A stretch of 38,726 nt of DNA from Nemertoderma westbladi (taxonomy: Eukaryota; Xenacoelomorpha; Nemertodermatida; Nemertodermatidae), in assembly GCA_032718475.1 (NCBI GenBank), contig JAUCBJ010007464.1, positions 1-38,726 on the forward strand. The letters are read 5' to 3'. Below, piece by piece: positions 19,560 through 30,785 of the stretch; within the stretch, counting starts at the first letter, position 1; every line of letters starts with the position of its first letter. Made by a program: the position numbers and the translations under genes. The notes under the pieces were generated by a model. The model saw only the letters and a program-made list of their open reading frames with translations, made no database searches and was not told the origin of the DNA.

Positions 19560-21610
19560 CCTCTAGAGGGCGTATTGTATGTGCCTATACTGCCTTCACA
19601 GGGGCAGTTAAGTTAGCAGCTGCAGAAACAGTTCCTGTATACCCTCGAAACAGGAAACGGGCCCCCTGGACTGACAACAAAATTCAGAAGTGCCGAAATC
19701 ACCTATACAAGGCGCAGAAAGAGTCCCGACTCAAACAGACTACAGCGGCCGAGAATACAGTTAAGGCTGCATCTAGGTCCCTGAACAGGCAGTACTCTGT
19801 TAATTTACAGGAGCTAATAAACCAACAGGTTGATGCCATCAATGATGCTGACGACAGCAGGCAATCATCCCAGGCATGGAGATCGATCAACTTGCTTGCT
19901 GGTCGAAAAAGCCAACCAACCACCAAGGTTAAGGCTGAATCACCAACCGATCGCCTCAATGGTTGGAAGGCCCACTTTGAAAAGCTCCTCAATAATGACA
20001 GGGTATTGCCTGATAACTTTATAGAAGTAAAAGTGTCTGAGTCTGTACTCCCAGATATTCCCATTGGTGATATCTCCTTTGCAGAAGTGAAGGCTGCTGC
20101 AAAGAGCATTAAGACCAATCGTGCCAGTGGAGTAGATGGTGTTCCCCCTGAGGTCTTTAAAATACCTGAGTGTTTAAAGCTCATCTATCCCATCATAGTA
20201 GACATGTACCGAACAACAAGAGTCTCACAAGAAATGAAAACAAATAAGTTGGTGCCAGTTCCCAAGAAGGGCAACCTAACACTCTATGGTTCTTTTCGGG
20301 GAATCTCATTGATCTCGATTGCTGCAAAGCTATACAATAGAATTCTATTAAATCGCATCAGGGATCCCATTGAGAGACTGCTCCGTGGAAATCAGAATGG
20401 GTTCCGTAAAGGTCGTGGGACCATGGAGCCCATTTTGTCACTTAGAAGGATAATTGAAGAGTTATCAAAAAAGAAAGACAGGCATCTGGCTGTTATCTTT
20501 GTTGACTTCTTCAAGGCCTTTGATTCAGTCTCTCGCTCACGTATGTTCAGCATACTTTCATTATATGGGATTCCTGATGAAATTATTGCAGCAATCAGAT
20601 CAGTATACGATGGTTCGACAACATTTGTGTCTACTGTTGACGGTGACACAGAACCATTTGAAGTGTTATGGGGCGTCCTCCAAGGAGACACACTTGCACC
20701 ATTCTTGTTCATAATTGTTGTTGACTATGTTCTACGCATGCATGTCCTTAGATCATCATAATGATGATGGGGTGATGATAAACTCCACCTACTGGCTCCA
20801 GAAGTCGGGGAAATCCTGCCAAGTACCTAACTGATCTAGACTTTGCTGATGACTTAGGAGTACTCTCAGAATCACTAGAATGCTGCTTCTAGTGTTGGTC
20901 TTTTTGTTAACTCCAGAAAGACCAACGTTTTGACAGTTAACTTTGAAAGTCCTCAGCAAGTCTCTGATCGGATGAGCATAAGCTCAAAAGATGGTATGCT
21001 TGAGCATGTGCATGACTTCTGTTACCTGGGATCATGGATCCGGAAGTCAGGTGAGGACCTTCGAATACGTAAGGGAAAGGCATGGGCAGCCTTTCCAGGA
21101 TTTGGAAGTCACCGAGAATTACTCGGACACTTAAGGTCCGATTATTTAGAGCAGCAGTAGTTCCAGTACTCCTCTATGGGAGTCCATGCTGGGCTCTAAC
21201 TGCTGAGGACACCAAATCTCTGGATGGCACATTCACAAGAATGCTACGCCGGGTTCATTGTGTCAAGTACAATGCACACATCTCCAACCAGACACTATAT
21301 AATGTGACACTAATATAACTATATATAGAATGTATATAGTGTCTCATTGGTTCCCCCAAGCTTGACACTAGAACAAAATCGCCTCCGCTTTGCAGGACAT
21401 TGCTTTCGCTGTGAGGACCAGCCAGTGCATAATCTTGTACTTTGGCAGCCTCATGGAGTGAATAAGCATGGTGGACAGCCCATGACTTTCTTGAGACGCA
21501 TCTTAAAGGACACTGGCCTTGAAGATGCGGATGATCTAGCAAATGACATGGGTGATAGGGAGTTGTGGCGGTGCAATTTTGTCGATAAGCCGGCACAGCA
21601 TTCTTAAAAA
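19560..21610 (+). mobile_element. LINE copy C: degraded non-LTR retrotransposon with reverse transcriptase
   Basis: The longest copy of the A/B/C family, 5'-truncated: no endonuclease is seen. An open frame runs in frame from about 19556 to 20760, beginning with the linker before the RT (FTGAVKLAAAETVPVYPRNR, PWTDNKIQ). RT motifs follow: a finger segment GNLTLYGSFRGISLISIAAK, the first palm aspartates in FVDFFKAFDSV (20498-20530), and GVLQGDTLAPFLF. The second catalytic box FADD is at 20842-20853 but in another frame, after a damaged GAT-rich stretch with stops at 20761. The C-terminal tail is split again (21082-21318 and 21347-21607) by a small AT-rich insertion near 21300. It ends with KPAQHS and a TAA at 21605-21607. 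The element is a dead copy. The clade is not assigned. Confidence 0.88.
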
Positions 21611-22508
21611 TGCAGCTGCAATGCAGCATGCCGATCCTAGTAGTAGTAGAGAGATGGCCAAGAGAGAGGCGAATGAGTGTAGAGAGCGGGCTGTGAGGGA
21701 AGCAGAAAGGGTTGAGAGGGAAAGGATGTTAGCGAACCAGAATGTGGAGAGAGAAGAAAGGGAAAGGGAAGAGGTTGGAAATCGGACGCGAGATAGTTGT
21801 AACCATACGCACAACCAACTCCAGGAATTAATGCAGTATCAGGCAAAACAAAAACGCCGATCAGAACTGGCGAACATGGGTTTATCTGAGAGCGATGTTG
21901 GTTCAGGTAGTATATATGAGGGAGCAAGTGTGATGGAAAGTTTTATTAATACCCCACTAAGTGAAACCAGACGGCAGACAGGTGACTGGTGGAGGGGGGT
22001 AATAACATTACTTACAGTAACAACGCTAATAATACCGTATGGGATAACCCCAATATTAATGACCAGAGTGCCAACACCGGAAGAGAATAGAGGGTCAGCG
22101 AATATCTACGAGGCCGTAGAACTGGGTAGGGGACGGGGCAGTCACTCCGTAATCGTCCAAACGAAGGAACGTCGAACCCATGTGGAAGATGGATGGAGAA
22201 CAGTAGCATTCATCCAGGAGGTCGAAATGGGATCTCATGAATGTGGATATGATGCCAGGAGTGGACAACGTGAGGAAAGTGAGAGGATTACTCGAGGTAA
22301 CATTTCTATGAGCAACTGGAGGAGTCGAAATAGGATAGATAGCGAACCGTCGATAGTCGAAGTAGAGGAGGGAAACTGGTGGGGCCGAACTTCGGGAGAT
22401 TGCCGTTGCCCTGAAGAAACACAGCCTGGCGATGTATACTGCACAGCGGGAGGAGGGTATAGGATATACCGAGAGAATGAACGAAACGAGATGATGAGAG
22501 GGGAATGA
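21611..22508 (+). CDS. unassigned open stretch, possible Gag-like or other element remnant
   Basis: An open frame runs through this stretch to a stop at 22506, continuing out of the end of LINE copy C, so its apparent start has no biological support. The first 80 residues or so are strongly charged (REANECRERAVREAERVERER, then EREEREREEVGNRT) and look like a coiled coil. This is similar in style, though not alignable by eye, to the coiled coil in the BEL-type Gag at 33033-33375. After about 21980 another frame (N-rich, NNANNTVWDNPNINDQ) looks more natural, which suggests a frameshifted remnant. I do not recognise a family. It could also be a chance open frame in purine-rich DNA. Confidence 0.3.
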
Positions 22509-22539
22509 AGAGAAACTTCCCATCGAAATGTAGTAGGCA

Positions 22540-25290
22540 TCCATGCTATCAGTTTCAGACCCAGACAGACCCAGTCAACGCTCCAATGTGGAAACGAATA
22601 CTGTATAAGTTTGACGATAATGCTATGGAGTCACATAGTTTAAAAATTGTCTCCAAGTTTAGCCAGCGAGCAGTCCAGTTTTTTCTCGTGAAAAACGTGT
22701 GATAGGTAAGCAATCGACTTGATGCACTCTGAATAGGATGTTTTTTGGTTCGAACGTTTGAAGCCAAGGAAGTATAGTTTACAGGATTCCGGTAGTATGT
22801 GTCCGGCCGCACTAATATGAGAGGGAGTCTCGCTTGTTAGTGTTTTTCCCCAGCACATCCATTTCGATTTACCTTGTTCTATTTCCAAGTTAAGCCGCTT
22901 GCACTGCTCATTCACAATGATAGCCATTCTCTCAATGTCCTTGGCAGAAGTGCTCATAATTCTGCATATGCAGAAAGTCATCTGCATATGCTAGTGCGCC
23001 AAGCCAGATGTCATTCACTCTGCATCCCAGGTTAGCAGATTGAAGCTCTTCCATAATGGCCCCTGTGTAAAAATTAAACAACCAGCTGGATAATAATGAT
23101 CCTTGTAGCCCTTGTAATGATCCTTGTATAACTCCTCTTAGGATCTTGATGACTTCTCATTTATGTCCGTATCCATTAGGTTGCCAAACTTAAGAAAGAC
23201 TTCACTGATTGAGTAATAGTGCATAAGAGTCAGGAGTACTGTATGTGTGGGTTCGCGACTTTGATTGAGTAATAGTGCATAAGTGTCAGGAGTACTGTAT
23301 GTGTGGGTTCGCGACTTTGATTGAGTAATAGTGCATAAGTGTCAGGAGTACTGTATGTGTGGGTTCGCGACTTTGATTGAGTAATAGTGCATAAGTGTCA
23401 GGAGTACTGTATGTGTGGGTTCGCGACTTTGATTGAGTAATAGTGCATAAGTGTCAGGAGTACTGTATGTGTGGGTTCGCGACTTTGATTGAGTAATAGT
23501 GCATAAGTGTCAGGAGTACTGTATGTGTGGGTTCGCGACTTTGATTGAGTAATAGTGCATAAGTGTCAGGAGTACTGTATGTGTGGGTTCGCGACTTTGA
23601 TTGAGTAATAGTGCATAAGTGTCAGGAGTACTGTATGTGTGGGTTCGCGACTTTGATTGAGTAATAGTGCATAAGTGTCAGGAGTACTGTATGTGTGGGT
23701 TCGCGACTTTGATTGAGTAATAGTGCATAAGTGTCAGGAGTACTGTATGTGTGGGTTCGCGACTTTGATTGAGTAATAGTGCATAAGTGTCAGGAGTACT
23801 GTATGTGTGGGTTCGCGACTTTGATTGAGTAATAGTGCATAAGTGTCAGGAGTACTGTATGTGTGGGTTCGCGACTTTGATTGAGTAATAGTGCATAAGT
23901 GTCAGGAGTACTGTATGTGTGGGTTCGCGACTTTGATTGAGTAATAGTGCATAAGTGTCAGGAGTACTGTATGTGTGGGTTCGCGACTTTGATTGAGTAA
24001 TAGTGCATAAGTGTCAGGAGTACTGTATGTGTGGGTTCGCGACTTTGATTGAGTAATAGTGCATAAGTGTCAGGAGTACTGTATGTGTGGGTTCGCGACT
24101 TTGATTGAGTAATAGTGCATAAGTGTCAGGAGTACTGTATGTGTGGGTTCGCGACTTTGATTGAGTAATAGTGCATAAGTGTCAGGAGTACTGTATGTGT
24201 GGGTTCGCGACTTTGATTGAGTAATAGTGCATAAGTGTCAGGAGTACTGTATGTGTGGGTTCGCGACTTTGATTGAGTAATAGTGCATAAGTGTCAGGAG
24301 TACTGTATGTGTGGGTTCGCGACTTTGATTGAGTAATAGTGCATAAGTGTCAGGAGTACTGTATGTGTGGGTTCGCGACTTTGATTGAGTAATAGTGCAT
24401 AAGTGTCAGGAGTACTGTATGTGTGGGTTCGCGACTTTGATTGAGTAATAGTGCATAAGTGTCAGGAGTACTGTATGTGTGGGTTCGCGACTTTGATTGA
24501 GTAATAGTGCATAAGTGTCAGGAGTACTGTATGTGTGGGTTCGCGACTTTGATTGAGTAATAGTGCATAAGTGTCAGGAGTACTGTATGTGTGGGTTCGC
24601 GACTTTGATTGAGTAATAGTGCATAAGTGTCAGGAGTACTGTATGTGTGGGTTCGCGACTTTGATTGAGTAATAGTGCATAAGTGTCAGGAGTACTGTAT
24701 GTGTGGGTTCGCGACTTTGATTGAGTAATAGTGCATAAGTGTCAGGAGTACTGTATGTGTGGGTTCGCGACTTTGATTGAGTAATAGTGCATAAGTGTCA
24801 GGAGTACTGTATGTGTGGGTTCGCGACTTTGATTGAGTAATAGTGCATAAGTGTCAGGAGTAAACTGTATGTGTGGGTTCGCGACTTTTTGTAGCTTAGT
24901 GAAAAGTAAAGAGTTACCAACATTATGTCAAAGGCTGAGGCAAGATCTAGTTGTAAAATATATACTGGTGATCCACTGCGCTTATAATACTGCAGACACT
25001 CCAAGACAGAACCAATTACCAAATCTGTCCCCATATATTGTTGATACGCAACTTGGTTAGGGTGGGGTCTAATATGTTGGTCAATATATTCAGAGATAGT
25101 GAGTTGTTCAAAAACCTTAGCAAGCAGTGATATTATCGACACAGGCCGGTAGGAGTTAGGGTCATAGTGAGTGCGCTGCTTACCTTTGTGCACACTGGTA
25201 ACTATTGTTTTCCCAAAAACTGTGGGGACAATGTGTAGTCTGAAGCACGTATTGAAAATTAGGCATAGGAAAGGACAAACAATATTGCCG
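22540..25290 (-). mobile_element. second LINE family, reverse transcriptase interrupted by a minisatellite
   Basis: Minus-strand reading gives a non-LTR reverse transcriptase unlike copies A-C. The 5' part (25290-24890) has PTVFGKTIVTSVHKGKQ, NSYRPVSIISLLAKVFEQL and the palm motif LQLDLASAFD (about 24927-24956). After the 56-bp array the chain resumes with GVIQGSLLSSWLFNFYTGAI, GCRVNDIWLGALAYADDF (YADD at 22977-22988), and the thumb-side EQGKSKWMCWGK and YFLGFKRS. Frameshifts separate these parts. It has no endonuclease region that I can see upstream of 25290. It is a dead, 5'-truncated copy. The start and end are approximate. Confidence 0.85.
23207..24888. repeat. 56-bp minisatellite, about 30 copies, inside LINE reverse transcriptase
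   Basis: The unit begins GATTGAGTAATAGTGCATAA and has an exact 56-bp period from 23207 to 24831. The first copy differs by one base (AAGAGT for AAGTGT). The last has a 2-bp insertion (GAGTAAACTG). The copies between look identical by eye. Read on the minus strand, the unit encodes part of the host reverse transcriptase (LLLTLMHYYSI), so it arose by tandem duplication of LINE coding sequence. Because 56 is not a multiple of three, each unit shifts the frame. Confidence 0.97.
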
Positions 25291-26629
25291 CCACCGCTGG
25301 TAATTTACTGCTTTGTACCGTTGTTCATTGTTTATTTGGTAATATTATTACTCGATGTTTATATTTGGAGAACACATACGTAATCGATAATATCAACTAA
25401 CTTTCTTTATTATTAAGAGGTAAGCAGAAGGGAAGATCGAGTAACTATTTCGGTTCAAATTAAAGTGGTTTGTGTGATATTTATGCTATTTCATAATACC
25501 AACGTGAGTGAGCTGAAATTCTCCTTATACATGAGCAAAATTAGTCTGAGTCAGTAAATCAGTGTATTCCCATAATGACCGAGTGAGTGAGTGTGAGTAC
25601 ATAATACTACATCCCTAAAGGATGTAAATAACAGTGGCTCTATTAAATAATCTGTTGTAGTTATCGTTGTTGTCACCAGAAGTTTGACTGTTTTCCTGTG
25701 ACTTGCCATAGTGATATGCGGAGCTGAAACTTGGTAGAATTACTTTTAGGACTGCGATCTAATGTTATTCACATTCTTTGTGGACATTTATGATAATGGG
25801 CAACCATTTGTTTGAGTGTGGCTGACTGTTGTCATCTTTTTTAGGTGTTGTCACAAATTCCACCTATCCCAGTTTGCATGTTTACAGCCGCCAGACATGG
25901 CCTGCAAGCCGGATAAATATTTCTGAATATTTGCCAGATACATTTTTCCTGGGCAGTCAGATAACTGTGATTTCTACCTGATGACACTGGTTCAGAACTT
26001 CGGTAGAGGTGATGTGGCATTGAGGCCCTTTTATTCCATAACAGACCAACAACCAATCAGAGGCTGCCATTATACAGAACAACGGCCAAACACAGAATTT
26101 GGAAAGTGAAAAACACGTTTCATTGGTTTATGAGTTCGCGAATGGATTACAAACAGAGGAAGTATAGTAGGCCTAGAGTGCGGTTTGAGCGGCAATTCAA
26201 ATAGTTTATGAAGAACGCATAATTCAAATATTTCCCGTGTGCAAAGCCAAATTAATATATCTAATAGTGGGGAACACCATTTTGGTCCAAAATATTATGA
26301 AATTATGGCCCATGTGAAGAATTCCAGGTTTTCACCAAAAACACAGGTTACAGAAGGGCTGAATCTAACCAAAACAATAAACGAATTAGTATATGTACAG
26401 CTTATAAGACAGAAATTAGCGCTATAAAACACTTTAAAAATATAAATAATCTTCATATATAAAATTCCAATAAAAAGTTCACCGAAAAGTGAAATCCTGG
26501 TATTCATCAAATGGGCGGAAATTATTTTTATGATCGCTTTTACTGCATGTTTAAATGGTGTTTCCAAATCTGAAAACCGCTATTTAATAGCTCTTTTAGT
26601 TTTCAAGTTATAACAATTTCCATTTAATA
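25291..26629. other. gene-free AT-rich stretch
   Basis: No gene is supported. It contains GTGAGTGAG-like words at 25504-25600, a TAGGCCTA at 26168 and copy e of the dispersed motif. Confidence 0.5.
26346..26383 (+). repeat. dispersed hairpin motif, copy e
   Basis: ACAGGTTACAGAAGGGCTGAAT leads into CTAACCAAAACAATAAACG (26365-26383), identical to copy b over the last 19 bases. Confidence 0.8.
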
Positions 26630-27627
26630 GGCGAGTCAATCTAGCCGAAAAAGGGGGTCAACCCATAACAATTCGCAATTCACCCAAACCAATTTTTTTT
26701 TATTCTACATTGCCTTGTTAATACCCCCAAAAAAAGTCAATAAAGATATATTATACGGAACACTTTCAATTTGCTGTTTCTTTCCTTAGCAACATGGATT
26801 TTACATAGCAACAAGGGGTCTAGTGGTGGGATTTTTTCCAAATTTGGTACAGACAAACTTAACTCCAATGACTATCGATTGACAGAAGTATGCACTTCTA
26901 TATAGTTACCAATTTAGTTTCCAGAGCAACGGAAATTTGTCTAATAATTTAACCATTTTTAATACAAATTTTGCTGGTACAATATAAGGACCTTATTTAC
27001 ACAACTTATCTACTAAACGGGTGGATGTAACCTCGCCCATCGGATTTATCGACCTCAAAAACCCTTATCCCCAAAAAATTTATTTGTTATATGATAAACT
27101 ATTGTGATTTTCAAACTAAAACAAATAAATAAATTACACCTAAAATCAATGGAGCAATCACAATTTAAGTATATGAAAAATCTTCACTAACATTAATGGA
27201 AATTAAGAAATTTCCTTGTAGTGGAAATGTATAATTATTTTACAACAGTTACCTTAAAATATATCGTAAAATTTTTGATATATTTAAAAATTGGAGGCGA
27301 CTTCTACAGTAGTTTCCGAGATATAGCAATTAATGTGTAACACGCCAGTGTAAATATTACTAATTTCCCATTTAATCACAGCTTATTGTGAAATTAATTA
27401 AATTATTCTGGAACATCACCAATTTGCTGCTTACTTTTCCCTTCTGCTCCTTTTGTTTGGCTTGTGTTATGCAAATCTACGCAGAATTTCCATGAATAAA
27501 CATATGATCCGCAAAATAAAATTTTATAGACTTTTTTTTGGTCATTAATTAGGTAATGCAGAATCCAAAATGTGTGGTTCGGATTGATTGCGAAATACTT
27601 ATGGGTTTTTTGCTAGATTGACTCGAC
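26630..27627. mobile_element. non-autonomous element with TA flanks (Tc1/mariner-like)
   Basis: CGAGTCAATCTAGC near the left end is inverted at the right end (GCTAGATTGACTCG). Weaker inverted similarity continues inward for about 70 bp (CCCATAA, TTCGCAAT, CGAACC/CAAACC on both sides). TA borders each end (26628-26629 and 27628-27629), as expected for Tc1/mariner target duplication. The roughly 1-kb interior is AT-rich with no coding frame. Confidence 0.7.
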
Positions 27628-28454
27628 TATAAGGAATCCTATTGAAATTACTATTACTATATATAATGAAAGGTCGATTATCTCCAAATATTTTTTTAAT
27701 TAAATTGTCAACTTCAAAACCCTACTACTTCTACAATTTTTGAGTAATTAGTCTGAAAATTTATGCGGGTGTCTACATAGCCTCTCTGCATAAAAGTATC
27801 AGACAACTTTTTGAAATTTTTTGTTAATAAAATGTAATTATATTTATAACAAACCTAAAAAATTCGCGTAAATTTGCAACGCCACCTAGCGGTGCAGAAT
27901 TATTTTCACAATATTTAACCTGATAGTTATGTTGCCCCATCTTTGATCTATCATATAAAAAAAACTTTCATGTGATTATATTAAAAACTCTAGAAGCCTT
28001 AGGGTTTTAAGCGCAACCAAGAGAAACTAGTATTATCTAATATTAAATAGCGAAAAATAAAAGTTTTCTGACCTGTCATGTAGAATGACAGCTTCTTAGA
28101 TAAATTCTTAATTCCAAATCCAAATTATAACCAAAACCAATCAATTTTGAAACGCTGAGAGAGATAAATTGAAGAGTTGTCCAAAAATGGAGTACCCCAA
28201 CCCCCCCCCCCCCCCCCCCCCCCCTCCCCCTCTTAAAGGATATAAGGGACAAAAAATACACGTAGGCCTACGATTTTATAAGGTTGACTAGACTAGGCCT
28301 ACCATTTTACCCCGTTCGGGGGTGTACCTACAGTATTACGGTACTGTAAGTCTATCAAATGTGCAATGTAAACTAATAATATAGCAGACTACCAGTTGGA
28401 AGTGGTTGAAACCGGCAGATTAGAAGCCTAGCTTCATAGCTTAGAATTGGATGG
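27628..28454. other. gene-free stretch upstream of the SLC22 gene
   Basis: It is AT-rich to 28190, then carries a C tract and two TAGGCCTA octamers (28263 and 28294) within 200 bp of the start codon. I see no TATA box I would defend. Confidence 0.5.
28201..28230. repeat. poly-C tract
   Basis: Twenty-four C, one T and five C, about 225 bp upstream of the SLC22 start codon. Confidence 0.95.
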
Positions 28455-29957
28455 ATGGATATAGATGAATTCTACCGCATAAAGAGTAGGAGTGGAAGTG
28501 GCTGGTCCTGGTATCAAATCCTAGTTGTACTAACTATGGCATTACTCCACATTCCCACCGCTCTGCAATCCTGTATTCTAGTATATGCAGGTGAGGTCCC
28601 TAGTACAGCGGATTGCGCAGTAAAGGGCAGAGCAACTCGGACGTTAGTAGCAACCGATATATGTAGAACATCGGACTGCGATTCGATCAACTACGGTCCC
28701 GAGTTCACCAGCATCGCCACGGAATGGAATTTAATCTGCGAACAGGCCTATAAAACCGGCGCGGCTACCAGCATCTATATGTTGGGACAACTAATTGGCG
28801 CGATCGTATTGGGCTGGTGTAGCGACCGTTACGGTAGACGTGTAACAGTTTACGCCAGTCTGTGCCTATTCACTACGGCAGCTTTGGCCTCCGCGTTTGC
28901 CCCGAGCTATTCCACCTTCGCAGTTCTCCGATTTATTGTCGGCTTATCTGCCGGTGGTCTCATCATATCCTCCTATGTTCTCTGCTGTGAGTCAGTTGGT
29001 TCTTCCTGGCGAGCTGTCGCAGGGACTACAGTCCATCTATCATCCTCTTTCGGTTTAGCAACACTAGCGGGTTTAGCCTACGCGTATCGCTCTTGGCGCC
29101 ATCTAGCGTTAGCAGCTGGATTCCCCGGGCTCCTGCTATTGGCTACCGTTGTCTACGTTCCAGAATCGCCTCGGTGGTTAATTTCGCGCGACCGATACAG
29201 AGAAGCTGAAGTCGTGTTGAACCGATTCGTGGGTTCGACCGGTATGAGACTAACGGAACGCAGAATTTCCGACAAGCGTTCCACCCGTTCCACACCTCTA
29301 GTATTCCTGCGCCATCCAACTCTGCGTTTACGCTTCCTCGTTGCCTCTTTCCGTTGGTCTGTCTGCGCTCTTGTATACTTCGGCATTACGTTAAATATTA
29401 AGAGCCTTCCGGGCGATAAATACACTAGTTTCGTGTTGTTAGCTCTAGTAGAATTACCTTCGGTTTTTCTACCACTAATTTTAGACAGAATTGGCCGACG
29501 CCTACCCCTGATTATTTCATTCCTTGTCAGCGGTTTATGCTGCTTCGTCTTCCCTTTTATTCCCCCTATTGCCCATCGCAATCTCTTTGTAACATGTTTA
29601 GCTCTTCTTGGTAAACTCGCTATCACATTTGCCTTCAGTATCGTTTACATATACGACTCAGAATTGTTCCCTACTAACCTACGTAGCCAGGCACTAGGTG
29701 CGTGTAACACGGTGTCCCGTCTGGGTTCCATTCTGGCCCCTTTCGCTGTCACTATGGGCAACGCGTTCGGTCCTCATTCCCCCTACTTATTATTCGCATG
29801 TCTCGCTTGCGCTGCCGCCGCCTTTAGTTTGTTACTGCCCGATACAGTCGGTCGTAGAATCCCAGATAGTGTAGCAGAGATGGACAATCTTATGGAAAAC
29901 TTCACGATAAACCCACCCAATCGAAAAATACCTTTAAGTGAAAACGCATTTTTATAA
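28455..29957 (+). CDS. SLC22-family organic ion transporter (major facilitator superfamily), intronless
   Basis: A complete 500-residue frame without introns. It begins MDIDEFYRIKSRSGSG and has a first membrane segment at about 20-40. A short cysteine-bearing outer loop (40-85) follows, then the SLC22 signature EWNLIC (90-95), MFS motif GWCSDRYGRR (120-129), the mid-protein signature PESPRWL (236-242), the second-half motif DRIGRR (344-349) and ELFPTNLRSQALG (403-415). The end has LLPDTVGRRIPDSVAEMDNL, also typical. About twelve hydrophobic segments are visible, so the product should sit in the plasma membrane and move organic cations, zwitterions or anions; the substrate cannot be told. The outer loop is shorter than in vertebrate OCTs, and total length is slightly below the usual 530-560. 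The absence of introns is unusual and may reflect a retrocopy or a lineage-specific intronless expansion. A 5-codon upstream frame (28451) overlaps the start. Confidence 0.93.
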   Translation: MDIDEFYRIKSRSGSGWSWYQILVVLTMALLHIPTALQSCILVYAGEVPSTADCAVKGRATRTLVATDICRTSDCDSINYGPEFTSIATEWNLICEQAYKTGAATSIYMLGQLIGAIVLGWCSDRYGRRVTVYASLCLFTTAALASAFAPSYSTFAVLRFIVGLSAGGLIISSYVLCCESVGSSWRAVAGTTVHLSSSFGLATLAGLAYAYRSWRHLALAAGFPGLLLLATVVYVPESPRWLISRDRYREAEVVLNRFVGSTGMRLTERRISDKRSTRSTPLVFLRHPTLRLRFLVASFRWSVCALVYFGITLNIKSLPGDKYTSFVLLALVELPSVFLPLILDRIGRRLPLIISFLVSGLCCFVFPFIPPIAHRNLFVTCLALLGKLAITFAFSIVYIYDSELFPTNLRSQALGACNTVSRLGSILAPFAVTMGNAFGPHSPYLLFACLACAAAAFSLLLPDTVGRRIPDSVAEMDNLMENFTINPPNRKIPLSENAFL

Positions 29958-30045
29958 TATTGATGGGAAACGATAGGCCTACCCTAAATTTTTTAAATTA
30001 AATTATTTTTTGTTTAATTTACGTAGTGTGCAATGGAATTCCAGT

Positions 30046-30051
30046 AATAAA
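30046..30051 (+). promoter_or_regulatory. candidate polyadenylation signal of the SLC22 gene
   Basis: AATAAA about 90 bases after the stop codon and just before the MITE that begins at 30081. This is the first AATAAA downstream of the gene; assignment rests on position only. Confidence 0.5.
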
Positions 30052-30080
30052 TACAAATTGAAATTAGACATACTTAATAT

Positions 30081-30621
30081 CAGTGCTGCTCAACTAGTTG
30101 AAAGTTATACTCTTTAAGTTGTCATTTAATGTTATTTACTAAAACGTGGTTTTATTTAACTTATCACTGCGAATTTAGTTAGTTAACGGCGTTTTTATTT
30201 TAAATAGTTGACTTTTAACTAAAATCTAACTAAATTCCAAAAGCTGAAAGCAGGATCCCTCAGGCCAGTGGACCTAATACGTTTCAAATTTAGTTATTTT
30301 CTACAAACGGTGCAAAGCTGCTAAATTCATGACAGCTAATTATAGGTTAAATTCATTACATAATGTTAACATAGTGCTAATTATATGAAAAGTCATTCAA
30401 CTCAATATAGTTTGTGAGGTGTTGCACGGAAATAGCAACCGTTGCTATGGTTACCTGAATTATTCAAAATTTTGGTATTTAGTTTAAAATTTTAGTTGAA
30501 TTTTCAACTATTATTTAACTGAACACCTCAAAATTAGTTGAAATAATTAGTTAACTTGTCATTTATATTTATTTATTTGGGTTTAGTTAATTTGTCACTA
30601 CAAAACTGTTGAACAGCACTT
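30081..30621. mobile_element. hAT-like MITE downstream of SLC22
   Basis: Left end CAGTGCTGCTCAAC and right end GTTGAACAGCACTT are inverted copies with two changes. Flanks CTTAATAT (30073-30080) and ATGAATAT (30622-30629) match at 6 of 8 positions, fitting an aged 8-bp target duplication. Internal words AGTTAAC, AACTTGTCATTTA and AGTTGTCATTTA recur near both ends. No coding frame. CAGTG ends and an 8-bp duplication suggest the hAT superfamily. Confidence 0.72.
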
Positions 30622-30745
30622 ATGAATATAGTGTTAATGTGTCATGGGGATGTGCTGTTTTACATATTCGACCTATAATTTATTGTGCCACGAATATTTC
30701 TTCAATATCCATCCTCAAATTGAGAGATGGGGGGGGGGGGTGGAG

Positions 30746-30785
30746 GGATAATAGCAGCATGATATTCTAACCAAAACAATAAACG
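30746..30785 (+). repeat. dispersed hairpin motif, copy f
   Basis: GGATA, 17 bases, then TAACC and AAAACAATAAACG. The last 19 bases (30767-30785) are identical to copies b and e, while the loop is unrelated. Confidence 0.75.

Noticed and set aside
23207-24888. Possible CRISPR-like array
   Set aside because: The 56-bp units are directly joined without spacers, inside a LINE fragment in animal DNA. It is a minisatellite.
29153-29626. Minus-strand frame of 157 codons over the SLC22 gene
   Set aside because: It is the antisense shadow of a clear transporter gene, and its basic composition comes from the hydrophobic codons opposite.
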